IMG/VR virus record: IMGVR_UViG_3300036944_000228
Span: 1-37,804 of that record
DNA: 37,804 bases
Direction: 5' to 3' (one strand)
DNA from: a virus
The position numbers and the translations under genes were made by a program. The notes below the pieces were generated by a model that ran no database searches, had not been told where the DNA came from, and worked only from the letters and a program-made list of their open reading frames with translations. This document shows, one piece after another, positions 21,936-30,365 of this stretch; the stretch's first letter is position 1, and every line of letters begins with the position of its first letter.

Positions 21936-22332
21936 CAATAAAAAATGTAAGACTTGCTTTTATAGTGAACTATATGGCGGTACTCACCCTTGTGTAGATT
22001 GTTTTCAATATGATCGATGGGTTGATCGTAATATCTACATCAATCAAGAAGCATCTAAGCCACTAAGTGAAGCTATTAAAGAATGGGTAGATGTTAAGGA
22101 TGAGGATGATATAGTTAACAAACCTAAGCACTACACTGAACATCCATCAGGTATTGAATGTATCCAAGTTACTGAGCACATGGGCTTTAACTTAGGTAAT
22201 GCAATCAAATATATCTGGCGTTGTGACTTGAAGAAAGATGCCATTGAAGACCTTAAGAAGGCTAAGTGGTATATTGACAGAGAGATCGATAAACGTGAGC
22301 GGAGCGACGGATGTGTTAAACATAACATTTGA
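21922..22332 (+). CDS. DUF3310 family protein (possible nucleotide kinase)
   Basis: 136 residues from ATG 21922 with GGGAGGAAGT upstream. An N-terminal CKTCFYSELYGGTHPCVDCF could bind zinc. The C-terminal part NKPKHYTEHPSGIECIQVTE...NAIKYIWR...DLKKAKWYIDREI is the DUF3310 signature. Some DUF3310-containing phage proteins are annotated as nucleotide kinases by relation to T7 gp1.7. The neighbour RNR makes a role in nucleotide supply plausible, but no catalytic proof is visible. Confidence 0.8.
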   Translation: MDNNDNKKCKTCFYSELYGGTHPCVDCFQYDRWVDRNIYINQEASKPLSEAIKEWVDVKDEDDIVNKPKHYTEHPSGIECIQVTEHMGFNLGNAIKYIWRCDLKKDAIEDLKKAKWYIDREIDKRERSDGCVKHNI

Positions 22333-22471
22333 AGAACTGAAAGAGGCTCTCAAACGTTTAGATGAGGTCACACTCTTGGAACTGCTAGGAATCCAGAGTG
22401 ATGATCTTGTCGAAAGATTTGATGATGTGATTGAGAAGAAACAAGAATACTTAACAAAGGAAATAGACTAA
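22313..22471 (+). CDS. Small conserved phage protein before RNR
   Basis: 52 residues from GTG 22313 (MLNITFEELKEALKRLDEVT), with GGAG eight bases upstream. An in-frame ATG at 22238 would add 25 unlikely residues. Helical and acidic (LLELLGIQSDDLVERFDDVI). The same small protein type is common in phages near nucleotide-metabolism genes. Its stop is directly followed by the RNR start. Confidence 0.65.
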   Translation: MLNITFEELKEALKRLDEVTLLELLGIQSDDLVERFDDVIEKKQEYLTKEID

Positions 22472-24373
22472 ATGACAACTATGACACCATACCAAGAATA
22501 CATTGGCAAGAGCCGCTACTCTCGCTACTTGGATGATAAGGGACGCAGGGAGCATTGGCCTGAGACAGTCAATCGCTACTTTGAGTTCATGACTAAGCAA
22601 TTGAAGACTAACCATAACTACGACATTCCAGCAGCTATGCGTAAAGAGTTGCAGGATGCTGTAACTAATTTGGAAGTTGTGCCTTCAATGCGTAGCATCA
22701 TGACAGCTGGTGATGCCTTAGAGCGTCAGAACATTGCAGGTTATAACTGTTCATACCTGCCTATAGATGATCCTAAAGCATTTGATGAAGCTATGTACAT
22801 TCTGTTGTGCGGAACAGGTGTAGGGTTTAGTGTGGAGCAAAAGTATGTATCTAAGTTACCTGAGATCCCAACTGAGTTGTACAATAGTGGCACTGTCATT
22901 AATGTTAAGGACTCCAAAGAAGGCTGGGCTAAGGCGTTACGACAAGTTATTGCCTTACTGTATGCTGGAGAAGTGCCTAAGTGGGATGTTTCGAGTGTAC
23001 GTCCAGCAGGTACAAGGCTCAAGACTTTTGGTGGAAGAGCATCAGGGCCGGAGCCACTTGTTGACTTGTTCAAGTATGTGGTTGCAAAGTTTCGTGGAGC
23101 GGTTGGACGGAAGCTCACCTCTCTTGAAGCACATGACATTCTATGTAAGGTCGGAGAAGTCGTGGTTGTTGGTGGTGTACGACGATCAGCAATGATCTCA
23201 CTGTCAGACTTGAGTGATGATCGTATGGCTCACGCTAAAGCTGGTAACTGGTGGGACGGTAATGGTCAACGTGCCTTGGCTAACAACAGTGCCATCTACG
23301 AAGTTAAGCCTGATGTAGGTAAGTTCATGCGTGAGTGGTCAAGCATTTATGAATCACACTCAGGAGAGCGAGGTATCTTTAATCGTTATGCAAGTGAACT
23401 TCAAGCAGCTAAGAATGGACGTAGGGAGTTGGGTAAAGAGTGGGGTACAAACCCTTGCAGTGAGATTATCCTTAGACCTTATCAATTTTGTAATCTGTCT
23501 TCTGTTATTGTTCGGAGCAGCGATAGTGTGGATACTCTACGGAATAAAGTGCGCTTGGCTACTATTCTGGGGACTTTTCAATCGACGATGACTCACTTCC
23601 CGTACCTGCGTAAGGTGTGGCAGACTAACACTGAAGAGGAACGTTTGTTGGGTGTGTCAATGACTGGTATCTTGGATAACACTTTGTTGAATAATCCTGA
23701 TGATCCTTACTTGCCAACTATCCTAGAGGACTTTAAAGATGTGGCTATTAACACTAACGCTGAGTTGGCTGATGCTATCGGTATTAACCGTAGTGCTGCC
23801 ATCACTGCCATTAAGCCAGAAGGAACTGTCTCTCAGCTTACAGGCACTGCTAGTGGTATCCATCCTCAGCACAGTCAGTACTTTATTCGTCGTGTACGAT
23901 CAGATAACAAAGATCCTCTGACTGACTTCTTGAAAGAGCAAGGATTCCCAGCTGAGCCATGTGTTATGAAGCCTGAGAGTACTACAGTGTTTAGCTTCCC
24001 AATGCGAGTTGAGAAGGGTGCTGTACTGCGTGAGGACTTGAATGCTATTAAGCACTTGAAGCTGTGGTTGTTGTTCCAGCGTCACTACTGTGAGCATAAG
24101 CCTTCAGTGACAATCTCAGTGAACGAGACTGAATGGCCTGAAGTTGGAGCTTGGGTGTGGAATAACTTTGATGAGATTACAGGTGTGAGCTTCTTGCCTA
24201 TGGATGGAGGAACATATCGACAAGCTCCTTATGAGTCCATCAATGAGTTTGAGTATCACGATATGGTATCTAAGATGCCTCTAGGTATTGACTGGGATAA
24301 GTTCATTGAACGTACAGACAATGTTGAAGGTTCTCAGACACTAGCTTGCACTGCTGGAGGCTGTGAAATCTAA
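22472..24373 (+). CDS. Class II (adenosylcobalamin-dependent) ribonucleotide reductase
   Basis: 633 residues, like monomeric RTPR of Lactobacillus leichmannii (739). The conserved cysteine set is visible: C93 in GYNCSYLP, C329 and E331 in NPCSEI, C340 eleven residues on in QFCNLSS, and the C-terminal pair C626/C631 in CTAGGC. It reduces ribonucleoside triphosphates to dNTPs using vitamin B12 as radical source, without oxygen or a second subunit. The C-terminal cysteines need re-reduction, fitting the glutaredoxin encoded right after (1-base overlap). Confidence 0.95.
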   Translation: MTTMTPYQEYIGKSRYSRYLDDKGRREHWPETVNRYFEFMTKQLKTNHNYDIPAAMRKELQDAVTNLEVVPSMRSIMTAGDALERQNIAGYNCSYLPIDDPKAFDEAMYILLCGTGVGFSVEQKYVSKLPEIPTELYNSGTVINVKDSKEGWAKALRQVIALLYAGEVPKWDVSSVRPAGTRLKTFGGRASGPEPLVDLFKYVVAKFRGAVGRKLTSLEAHDILCKVGEVVVVGGVRRSAMISLSDLSDDRMAHAKAGNWWDGNGQRALANNSAIYEVKPDVGKFMREWSSIYESHSGERGIFNRYASELQAAKNGRRELGKEWGTNPCSEIILRPYQFCNLSSVIVRSSDSVDTLRNKVRLATILGTFQSTMTHFPYLRKVWQTNTEEERLLGVSMTGILDNTLLNNPDDPYLPTILEDFKDVAINTNAELADAIGINRSAAITAIKPEGTVSQLTGTASGIHPQHSQYFIRRVRSDNKDPLTDFLKEQGFPAEPCVMKPESTTVFSFPMRVEKGAVLREDLNAIKHLKLWLLFQRHYCEHKPSVTISVNETEWPEVGAWVWNNFDEITGVSFLPMDGGTYRQAPYESINEFEYHDMVSKMPLGIDWDKFIERTDNVEGSQTLACTAGGCEI

Positions 24374-24558
24374 TGATTACAGTTTACACAAAGGATAACT
24401 GTCCAGCTTGTGTATCTTTGAAGGCTACTCTCTCACAAGAGGGTAAGCCTTTTAAAGAGATCAAGATAGGTAAAGACATCACAAGGGAAGACTTTATGAG
24501 TCAATTTCCAACAGTACGAACAGTACCATATACAGTCGTTGAAGGAGAAGCTACATGA
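24373..24558 (+). CDS. Glutaredoxin
   Basis: 61 residues, MITVYTKDNCPACVSLKATL, with the CPAC redox site at residues 10-13 and the cis-Pro motif TVPYT near residue 51. It is shorter than typical glutaredoxins (about 80). It overlaps the RNR stop by one base and the next start by four, so it is made with RNR and most likely regenerates its active-site thiols. Confidence 0.9.
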   Translation: MITVYTKDNCPACVSLKATLSQEGKPFKEIKIGKDITREDFMSQFPTVRTVPYTVVEGEAT

Positions 24559-24740
24559 ATAATCTGTTAGTTACTTTTAATAGGCCATCATATCTAGAAA
24601 CAACTAGAGCTATCTGTTCTCCTGAAGATATTCTTTCTGTAGTGTCTGCTTTTGTTAAGATGCTAGATACTACTGAGAAAGCTTGGAAGATTACAGTAGA
24701 GCCTACAGACATAGAGTACTTTAAAGGTGAACTTGAATGA
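24555..24740 (+). CDS. Small hypothetical protein
   Basis: 61 residues in ATGA overlaps on both sides. MNNLLVTFNRPSYLETTRAI... looks like a small alpha/beta domain. It is co-expressed with RNR and glutaredoxin. No family recognised. Confidence 0.55.
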   Translation: MNNLLVTFNRPSYLETTRAICSPEDILSVVSAFVKMLDTTEKAWKITVEPTDIEYFKGELE

Positions 24741-24892
24741 CTATAGAGTTTGAAACTAAAGCTGGTCTAGTGTTTGGCTTAGAAGCTGATCAACTGTACA
24801 TCATGGATGAAGATGAGAAGATGCACGATGAGCCAGTATCTGTTATCTATCTGCACATAGGATTCGTTACAGTAGCATTCATAATGGACTAA
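24737..24892 (+). CDS. Small hypothetical protein, last gene of the plus arm
   Basis: 51 residues (MTIEFETKAGLVFGLEADQL..., ending FVTVAFIMD), acidic in the middle and hydrophobic at the end. It is ATGA-coupled to the previous gene and ends eight bases before the terminator stem. Confidence 0.55.
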   Translation: MTIEFETKAGLVFGLEADQLYIMDEDEKMHDEPVSVIYLHIGFVTVAFIMD

Positions 24893-24900
24893 CCAACTAA

Positions 24901-24935
24901 AAAGCCCTTTAGAGCTAATAACTCTAAAGGGCTTT
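24901..24935. terminator. Bidirectional terminator between converging arms
   Basis: AAAGCCCTTTAGAG, a seven-base loop, then CTCTAAAGGGCTTT: a perfect 14-bp stem. The plus strand continues TTTCTTGT and the minus strand TTTTTAG, so both transcripts meet a U-rich run. It separates the end of the early arm from the end of the lysis cassette. Confidence 0.95.
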
Positions 24936-24971
24936 CTTGTAATTGTAAACTTAAAACTTACTATTGTATAC

Positions 24972-25484
24972 TTATTCTATATCTGATAGAAACAAGGCTT
25001 TCTCAGCTTTCCTACGTTTAACTAGACCGGGGAGTTCTCTTCCACCTCCCTTAGTCCACTGCATGAAAGCTTCAGCAGCAGCCTCCCATTCACCTCTATT
25101 GACTTTCATCCGAATAGTAGACCGCTGAAAATTGCCCAATCCAGCGTTGAAGGAAAAGCTGACACACGCATCGAAAGCCCCTTGACGACCAGATAGAGTA
25201 GGAGCAAGTCGTAGAACACCACGTTCAAAAAGACTGACATCATCTGAGAATAGTTTCTCGATTTCCTCTTTAGACCATACACGGTTATCCTCCTGCTTTA
25301 ACGGGTACTCCTTACGAATCATCGTAGATTGTCCCTCTTTAGATACCATTGGTAATCTAATCTGATCCTGATATAGGACATGACCATAACCAATAGTCCA
25401 GATATGAGCAGGACACAGGTAAGGCTTATTCCTGCATCCTTCATACTGGTGCATTAAATCAGCGCCAGCCTTGCTCAGTTTCAT
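24972..25484 (-). CDS. Endolysin, T4/P22-type lysozyme (GH24)
   Basis: 170 residues. The GH24 signature is MHQYEGCRNKPYLCPAHIWT, then IGYGH. The catalytic triad spacing E-x8-D-x5-T gives E15, C24 and T30, with Cys in the Asp position, a variant seen in other phage lysozymes. It cleaves the glycan strands of peptidoglycan. No signal peptide, so it depends on the holin encoded just upstream (ATGA overlap). It is the last gene of the late arm. Confidence 0.92.
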   Translation of the reverse strand: MKLSKAGADLMHQYEGCRNKPYLCPAHIWTIGYGHVLYQDQIRLPMVSKEGQSTMIRKEYPLKQEDNRVWSKEEIEKLFSDDVSLFERGVLRLAPTLSGRQGAFDACVSFSFNAGLGNFQRSTIRMKVNRGEWEAAAEAFMQWTKGGGRELPGLVKRRKAEKALFLSDIE

Positions 25485-25984
25485 TTCTTAGCCCAACTAC
25501 GTGATCCGAACCAGAAGCCTATGATACCACCTAACATAGCCATTTCATCAGAGCTAAAAATGATGTCTGACAAGGCTATCAAGTCACTCATGTTCAACAC
25601 TAAGTGAGGATTAGAGTAGACATAGTAGGCAATCCAAGCATTGATAGCACACAGCTCCAAGACAAAGATATAAGTTACTACAGGTCGTACAGTACCTACA
25701 AAGTTAACTACCCACTTACTAGCTTTGTCCATGATCTTCTTATCATGATCATAGGCTGCTACAGTCATTTCAGCATCAGTCTGCATTGCAATCTGATCTG
25801 TACGAATCTCTTCCATACGCTCTTGAGCTGCAAAGCCTTGAGCCATCATTTGAAGCTGCATCTGCACTTGAATCTGCGCTAACGCTAACTCATGCTTCTG
25901 ATCATCTTTGTTCTGGAAGAATTCTAATAGTTTAGGTAGACCAGATACTAATAGACCACCTAGTGTCGAGAATAGTGATAACAA
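25481..25984 (-). CDS. Holin-like membrane protein (3TM holin type)
   Basis: 167 residues from TTG 25984, with AGGA seven bases upstream. A weak hydrophobic N-terminus (LFSTLGGLLVSGLPKLLEFF) is followed by a long Gln/Met-rich helical stretch. Two strong membrane segments come near residues 100-125 (PVVTYIFVLELCAINAWIAY) and 148-163 (MLGGIIGFWFGSRSW). This layout fits holins of the GTA/3TM type. Its position directly before the lysozyme supports the assignment. Confidence 0.75.
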   Translation of the reverse strand: MLSLFSTLGGLLVSGLPKLLEFFQNKDDQKHELALAQIQVQMQLQMMAQGFAAQERMEEIRTDQIAMQTDAEMTVAAYDHDKKIMDKASKWVVNFVGTVRPVVTYIFVLELCAINAWIAYYVYSNPHLVLNMSDLIALSDIIFSSDEMAMLGGIIGFWFGSRSWAKK

Positions 25985-25985
25985 T

Positions 25986-26135
25986 TTAAAGTCCTATCTT
26001 AGATAATAATAAATCAACAATCTTGTTAGAAAGATCATCAGGGAGAAACTTAAGGAAGCCTAAGAACCACCAAGCTACAAGCATATAAATGAATATCCTT
26101 AGCAGTAAATCAAACTGCTTCTGATACTCGTTCAT
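25986..26135 (-). CDS. Small membrane protein in the lysis cassette
   Basis: 49 residues, MNEYQKQFDLLLRIFIYMLV, continuing AWWFLGFLKFLPDDL and ending LLLSKIGL. One membrane helix covers about residues 10-29. The ATG overlaps the upstream stop (ATGA), and the stop is one base before the holin start. It may be a second holin, antiholin or spanin-like partner; no lipobox is seen. Confidence 0.65.
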   Translation of the reverse strand: MNEYQKQFDLLLRIFIYMLVAWWFLGFLKFLPDDLSNKIVDLLLSKIGL

Positions 26136-26629
26136 CTACCACACCTTTTAGTTGCTTGGCAGAAGTCCATGAGTTCGTTGATACCGATACCTACTAGGAG
26201 TAGAACAAAGGCAATACCTCCAATGAGGGCTACCATTTCCATCTCCTCTTGTTCTTTCTGCTTCTGTTTCTTCTCTTCAGCCTTTAAAGCTGCCATCTCC
26301 TTAGCATCAGCTAGGTTGTCAGCAGCTTCACGAGCTTTAATCTTATTCCAGACGTCAATCTTTCCTGTCTGCATGAAGAGCAGTTTTAACTCCTCCTCAT
26401 AAGTCTTAGCTTGATCCAGAGCCATTTCGATCTGGAGAGCCACTGCAAAGTTAGACTTTGTTTTATCACGTTTAGCTTGGAGCATAGCCTTAGTAGCTTG
26501 GCTCTTAGCATCAAACATCTTACCGATCATAGGAGCAAGACCACCGATATCGTTGGCTACCTTGCTTGCCTTCTTGACCATCCCTATCGCTTTTTGTAGC
26601 CCATCAAGAGCTGCTATGGGGTCGATCAT
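26132..26629 (-). CDS. Coiled-coil protein with C-terminal membrane anchor
   Basis: 165 residues behind AAAGGACTATAA. Residues 1-125 are helical and charged, with a Lys/Glu-rich run (KAEEKKQKQKEQEEMEM). One membrane segment, ALIGGIAFVLLLVGIGINEL, is near residues 133-152, and a short tail contains two Cys. It lies between the large ejection-type protein and the lysis genes, so it could belong to either group. Function unknown. Confidence 0.65.
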   Translation of the reverse strand: MIDPIAALDGLQKAIGMVKKASKVANDIGGLAPMIGKMFDAKSQATKAMLQAKRDKTKSNFAVALQIEMALDQAKTYEEELKLLFMQTGKIDVWNKIKAREAADNLADAKEMAALKAEEKKQKQKEQEEMEMVALIGGIAFVLLLVGIGINELMDFCQATKRCGR

Positions 26630-26646
26630 TTATAGTCCTTTATAAG

Positions 26647-29187
26647 TTATTCTGAGAAAGGAACAACAGGCTGACGTTCACTTAAGCCAAGCTCACCTGT
26701 TACCACTGGTGCTAGACCTCCAAAGATACCTGCCGAGGCTGTATTCTTAGCTAACTTAGCGCCTATCTTTAATGCTTTACGCATACCTTGTTCTGAAGTA
26801 TCATCCAAGGCTTTAAGCAAAGCAGAAGCATCAGCGACAGCTCCGGGGTTCTTTAAGAACTCTTGAAGTTCAACAGCTTCAGCTTTAGTAGCTTTGTTCT
26901 GTACAAACCGACTAAACAAAGTAGAAGCCTTATAGAAAGTACTCTGAACTTGTTGTCTAATAAGCGATGCAGCCTTAGCAGGATCTGTACCAAACTCACG
27001 TTCAAAACCTGTTTGTTGTGTTAGTGTTTGGTTTACTTTGTTACGTAAAGGAAATTGAGAAAGTCTTTGAGAAGCTTCTAATAGATTTTTTACTTGTCCT
27101 GTATACTCTTTACCAAACAAACTATCAAGTGTCTTAGCATTAGCTTCAAAGAACTCTACCTTATTAGGACTATTCAAACCAATGTCTAATACTGTGCTCT
27201 TAAGACCACTACGTAGTGCGGGATCTGAACCAGCCATACGAATAAGATTATTCATGTCAGCAGGTGTCTTTAAAGCATTGTTTACAAAACCTTCAAAACC
27301 TCCCTTAGAGCCGTAAGCTTCTGACCAAACATTAGAGAACTTCTCTACAGAAGCTTTCTTTTGTTCGTCTAAGATACGTGCTCTATTAGCCGCTAAAGTC
27401 TCAACATTACCTGCCAAACCTTGTAACTTCTCATTCAAGCCGGGTACTTGATCAATAGTGGCTTTATGCTTCTTAATAAAAGATGTTAAAGCAGCTGGGT
27501 TAACTTCCAGTGTGTTCTTATTAACAATACCATCAGTTTGAGAAATACGCATTAAGAAAGCATCTTCAATAATCTTCTGTGCTTCAGGTGAGTTATCAGT
27601 AGCTGCTAAGATCTGACGAGCTGCTGAAGGCTTAGTAGTCAACATAGGAACTGTAGACTCTACAAACCTAGCACGATCAACTGACACTACACCTGCCTCA
27701 CTAAATGGCATTCCAATCTTAGCTGCAAAGTCTCTGTCAGCTTGTTTATAAGGTACTGAGAACTCTTCAGGCATTGTGGCAATAGCTTCATCTAGCTTTC
27801 GTTTAAAGCCTGACAAGATACGCAACTGATCACGGTCTTGAGTGTCTCCGATAGCTTTATTAACAGCTCTCTTTAAAGAGTCAACATCTAAAACTCCTAC
27901 GGGGTTAAAAGTACCCTCGGCTGAACGCACTAGGTTAGGATATTTAGCTGCAAACGTACTGCTTACAGGAGCTGTCTTGGGTGCAAATGATCGTTGAACT
28001 TGACTCAATAGACCGGGAAACTTAGCAAAGACATCATCAGCTTTTTCTTGCTTAATATAGTTCCACAAGACAGCAGCAACAGGAGATTCCATCTCTACGC
28101 CATCTTTTTTAGCTTTATCTAGCAAAGGTGTGTAAACGTTCTTAGAAAAGTCTTCTCTTAATGCTTTCTCTTTAGCTGATAACAAACTAGACACACGATT
28201 ACCAATGTCTTCTTTGTCTGTAGATACATTCAAAGTATCTTCAGTTAGTTCTTTAATTCGTGTATCAATACCTTCAATAGTACGATTCTGATTAGCTACT
28301 CGCATTTCCTGCGCTGTTTGTCGCCTAAAGTTCTCAAGCTCAACTTTTTTAGCCTCTACAACAGCTCGTGCTTCAGCATTCTTAGGATCACCAGCAAGTT
28401 TAAGTTGTGCTTGTTTAACAGCTTCAATAGCTTCTCTTTCTTGGTTAGCTAAGAAAGCAGTGAATTCAGCATTCTCGCCACGTGATGTTTGAGAAGTTAC
28501 CAAGCCACCCAATGTTGTATCGCCTTTAGAAGCAGCTGTAACAGGTAGTTTTACACCTGTGGATGCTTCAATCTCTTTAGCACGTGCTAGATCATCAGAT
28601 AGCATTGGATTAGCTTCCATAGCTTGAGACAAACGACCACGAGCACGTACGCCTCCAGCAGCTTGGGAAACCTCGTCAACAATGTTACCTGTTTTAGCTT
28701 GCCACGCACCTAAAGCCATTTCAGGTACGTTACGTGTAAGAGTGTTGGCAAATAAACCAGCTGTCATGCCTCCACCAAACTCACCTAATGGACGATATTG
28801 TTCACCAAACTTTTGAGCAACTTGCTGTCCTGTTTCGCCTCCAACAACACCACTTGCAGCCCCAATAACCCCTTCAGCTGCTAAGGCACGACCAGATTGA
28901 GGCATTAATGCTCTACCCAAGTTAGCTGTATAAGGTGCTACTTTAGTAAATTGTGTTAATGCTTGTAAACCTCTAGCACCTGCACCAAGAATAGGAACTG
29001 CTGCAGCGCCCATCATTGCATTGTTAAACATACGCTCACCCGCAGACATTTGAGGCTGTGCTGCAGGAGCTGGGCTATTACCTCCAGTAGGAATAGAACC
29101 GCTTAAGTCAGCTGCAATCTCATCAATCTCAGCATCAGTGAGTTCTCTATCTACAGTAACAGGTTTACCGTTAATAATATACTTCAT
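26647..29187 (-). CDS. Large putative internal virion (ejection) protein
   Basis: 846 residues, ATG 29187 after GTAGGGGAAT. An N-terminal MKYIINGKPVTVDRELTDAE is followed by Ala/Gly-rich hydrophobic segments (residues about 50-150), a long helical coiled middle, and an Ala/Gly-rich end. It is third in a run of three large proteins after the tail tube genes, the place of T7 gp14-16. No lytic transglycosylase motif is visible. Assignment rests on position, size and helical character. Confidence 0.7.
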   Translation of the reverse strand: MKYIINGKPVTVDRELTDAEIDEIAADLSGSIPTGGNSPAPAAQPQMSAGERMFNNAMMGAAAVPILGAGARGLQALTQFTKVAPYTANLGRALMPQSGRALAAEGVIGAASGVVGGETGQQVAQKFGEQYRPLGEFGGGMTAGLFANTLTRNVPEMALGAWQAKTGNIVDEVSQAAGGVRARGRLSQAMEANPMLSDDLARAKEIEASTGVKLPVTAASKGDTTLGGLVTSQTSRGENAEFTAFLANQEREAIEAVKQAQLKLAGDPKNAEARAVVEAKKVELENFRRQTAQEMRVANQNRTIEGIDTRIKELTEDTLNVSTDKEDIGNRVSSLLSAKEKALREDFSKNVYTPLLDKAKKDGVEMESPVAAVLWNYIKQEKADDVFAKFPGLLSQVQRSFAPKTAPVSSTFAAKYPNLVRSAEGTFNPVGVLDVDSLKRAVNKAIGDTQDRDQLRILSGFKRKLDEAIATMPEEFSVPYKQADRDFAAKIGMPFSEAGVVSVDRARFVESTVPMLTTKPSAARQILAATDNSPEAQKIIEDAFLMRISQTDGIVNKNTLEVNPAALTSFIKKHKATIDQVPGLNEKLQGLAGNVETLAANRARILDEQKKASVEKFSNVWSEAYGSKGGFEGFVNNALKTPADMNNLIRMAGSDPALRSGLKSTVLDIGLNSPNKVEFFEANAKTLDSLFGKEYTGQVKNLLEASQRLSQFPLRNKVNQTLTQQTGFEREFGTDPAKAASLIRQQVQSTFYKASTLFSRFVQNKATKAEAVELQEFLKNPGAVADASALLKALDDTSEQGMRKALKIGAKLAKNTASAGIFGGLAPVVTGELGLSERQPVVPFSE

Positions 29188-29190
29188 TAA

Positions 29191-30354
29191 TTATTCCCCT
29201 ACAGAATATTCAACACCACTCTTAGTCCTACGTACAGTAGTAGGTGTGCTTCCTCTTAGTGTGAACACTTCCTTAACTTGTTCAGGTGTGTACAAACCAG
29301 ACAATTCAGCTGTCCTTTGTGTCTGTCTAATCTCATTATTTTCAAGAGTTTCATTTTTCTTCTTGATAATTTGAGCAAGTTGTTTTAATTTACGTGTAGT
29401 GTCAGCAGTTGGTGTTCCAGTTGCAAGGCGAGAAGCAGTGTCGGACACCATTCCAATCAATGAAGGATCTCCTCCAAAAGCATCTACGTCAGCTTTTGAT
29501 AGCTGTTGTTCTCCCGCTGCCTTAGCCAGTTGTCGAGACAGGGCTGAAGCTGAAGCAAAGTTACCTGTTTTAAGAACATCGTCAGCCAGTGCAATGGCTG
29601 AATCAGCTGCGTTTAAAGCATCACGATAAGGTTTTAATGTAGTGTTTAAGGTTTGACGCAAACCTACAATATCGCCAGTTCCTTGTATACCGGGAAGCTG
29701 ATTAACAATTTTAGTTCCTTTACCTTCACCAGCAGCTCTAATAACAGCGTTTACTTCTGCAATCTCTTTATCTTGAGCTGGAGAGATAAGTGTCTTACGA
29801 TACTCTTGTAGTGTTTGAATCTCTGAAGGTGAGAATTCTTTGTCTTTAAACTTTAAATCACTAATATTTTTAGATGTTTTGTATGTCGCTAAACTTGCAG
29901 GAGTGTATACTCCTTTAGCTAATAGTTGTTGGAAAGGATCTGCAGCTTCTTTCTCACGAGTACGTTGTGCTGTGAGGGCTTGTTCAGAGCCTAATTTAGC
30001 TTGAGCTAACTCTAAAGCCTGAGCACGCTGCATAACTTGGTAGCCCAGCTCAGGATCTGTACCCTGCAGTGCTTGAGCCATTTGCTTCAAACCTTCAGGT
30101 GTATTGGTATCGAACTGAGAAGCCATCTGACGAAGCATAGTAGCTCGTTTAATAGCTGGATCTTGTACATCAACACCCATAGCACCAGCTAAGCCACGAC
30201 CTAAGTTACCAGTGTTCTTAAAGATGTTGTAGGATGTTTGTTGCTGAGGAGACATCTGAGAAAACTGCAAAGCCTTCTGTTCTACCAGCTGACGTTGCAT
30301 TTCCTCAGGAGTACCCATGCCTCCGAATAAACCTTGAATTCCTTGTGTAGCCAT
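29191..30354 (-). CDS. Putative internal virion protein
   Basis: 387 residues with AAGAGGAAAC upstream. Gln-rich helical N-terminus (EEMQRQLVEQKALQFSQMSP), a coiled middle, and a C-terminal helical part (KQLAQIIKKKNETLENNEI). No enzymatic motif. Three bases separate it from the 846-residue gene. It probably acts with its neighbours in DNA ejection, by analogy with the T7 core proteins. Confidence 0.65.
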   Translation of the reverse strand: MATQGIQGLFGGMGTPEEMQRQLVEQKALQFSQMSPQQQTSYNIFKNTGNLGRGLAGAMGVDVQDPAIKRATMLRQMASQFDTNTPEGLKQMAQALQGTDPELGYQVMQRAQALELAQAKLGSEQALTAQRTREKEAADPFQQLLAKGVYTPASLATYKTSKNISDLKFKDKEFSPSEIQTLQEYRKTLISPAQDKEIAEVNAVIRAAGEGKGTKIVNQLPGIQGTGDIVGLRQTLNTTLKPYRDALNAADSAIALADDVLKTGNFASASALSRQLAKAAGEQQLSKADVDAFGGDPSLIGMVSDTASRLATGTPTADTTRKLKQLAQIIKKKNETLENNEIRQTQRTAELSGLYTPEQVKEVFTLRGSTPTTVRRTKSGVEYSVGE

Positions 30355-30365
30355 TGTGTTTCCTC

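Noticed and set aside
22741-23591. Open frames on both strands within the RNR gene
   Set aside because: RNR is intact with all catalytic cysteines; the others are shadows.
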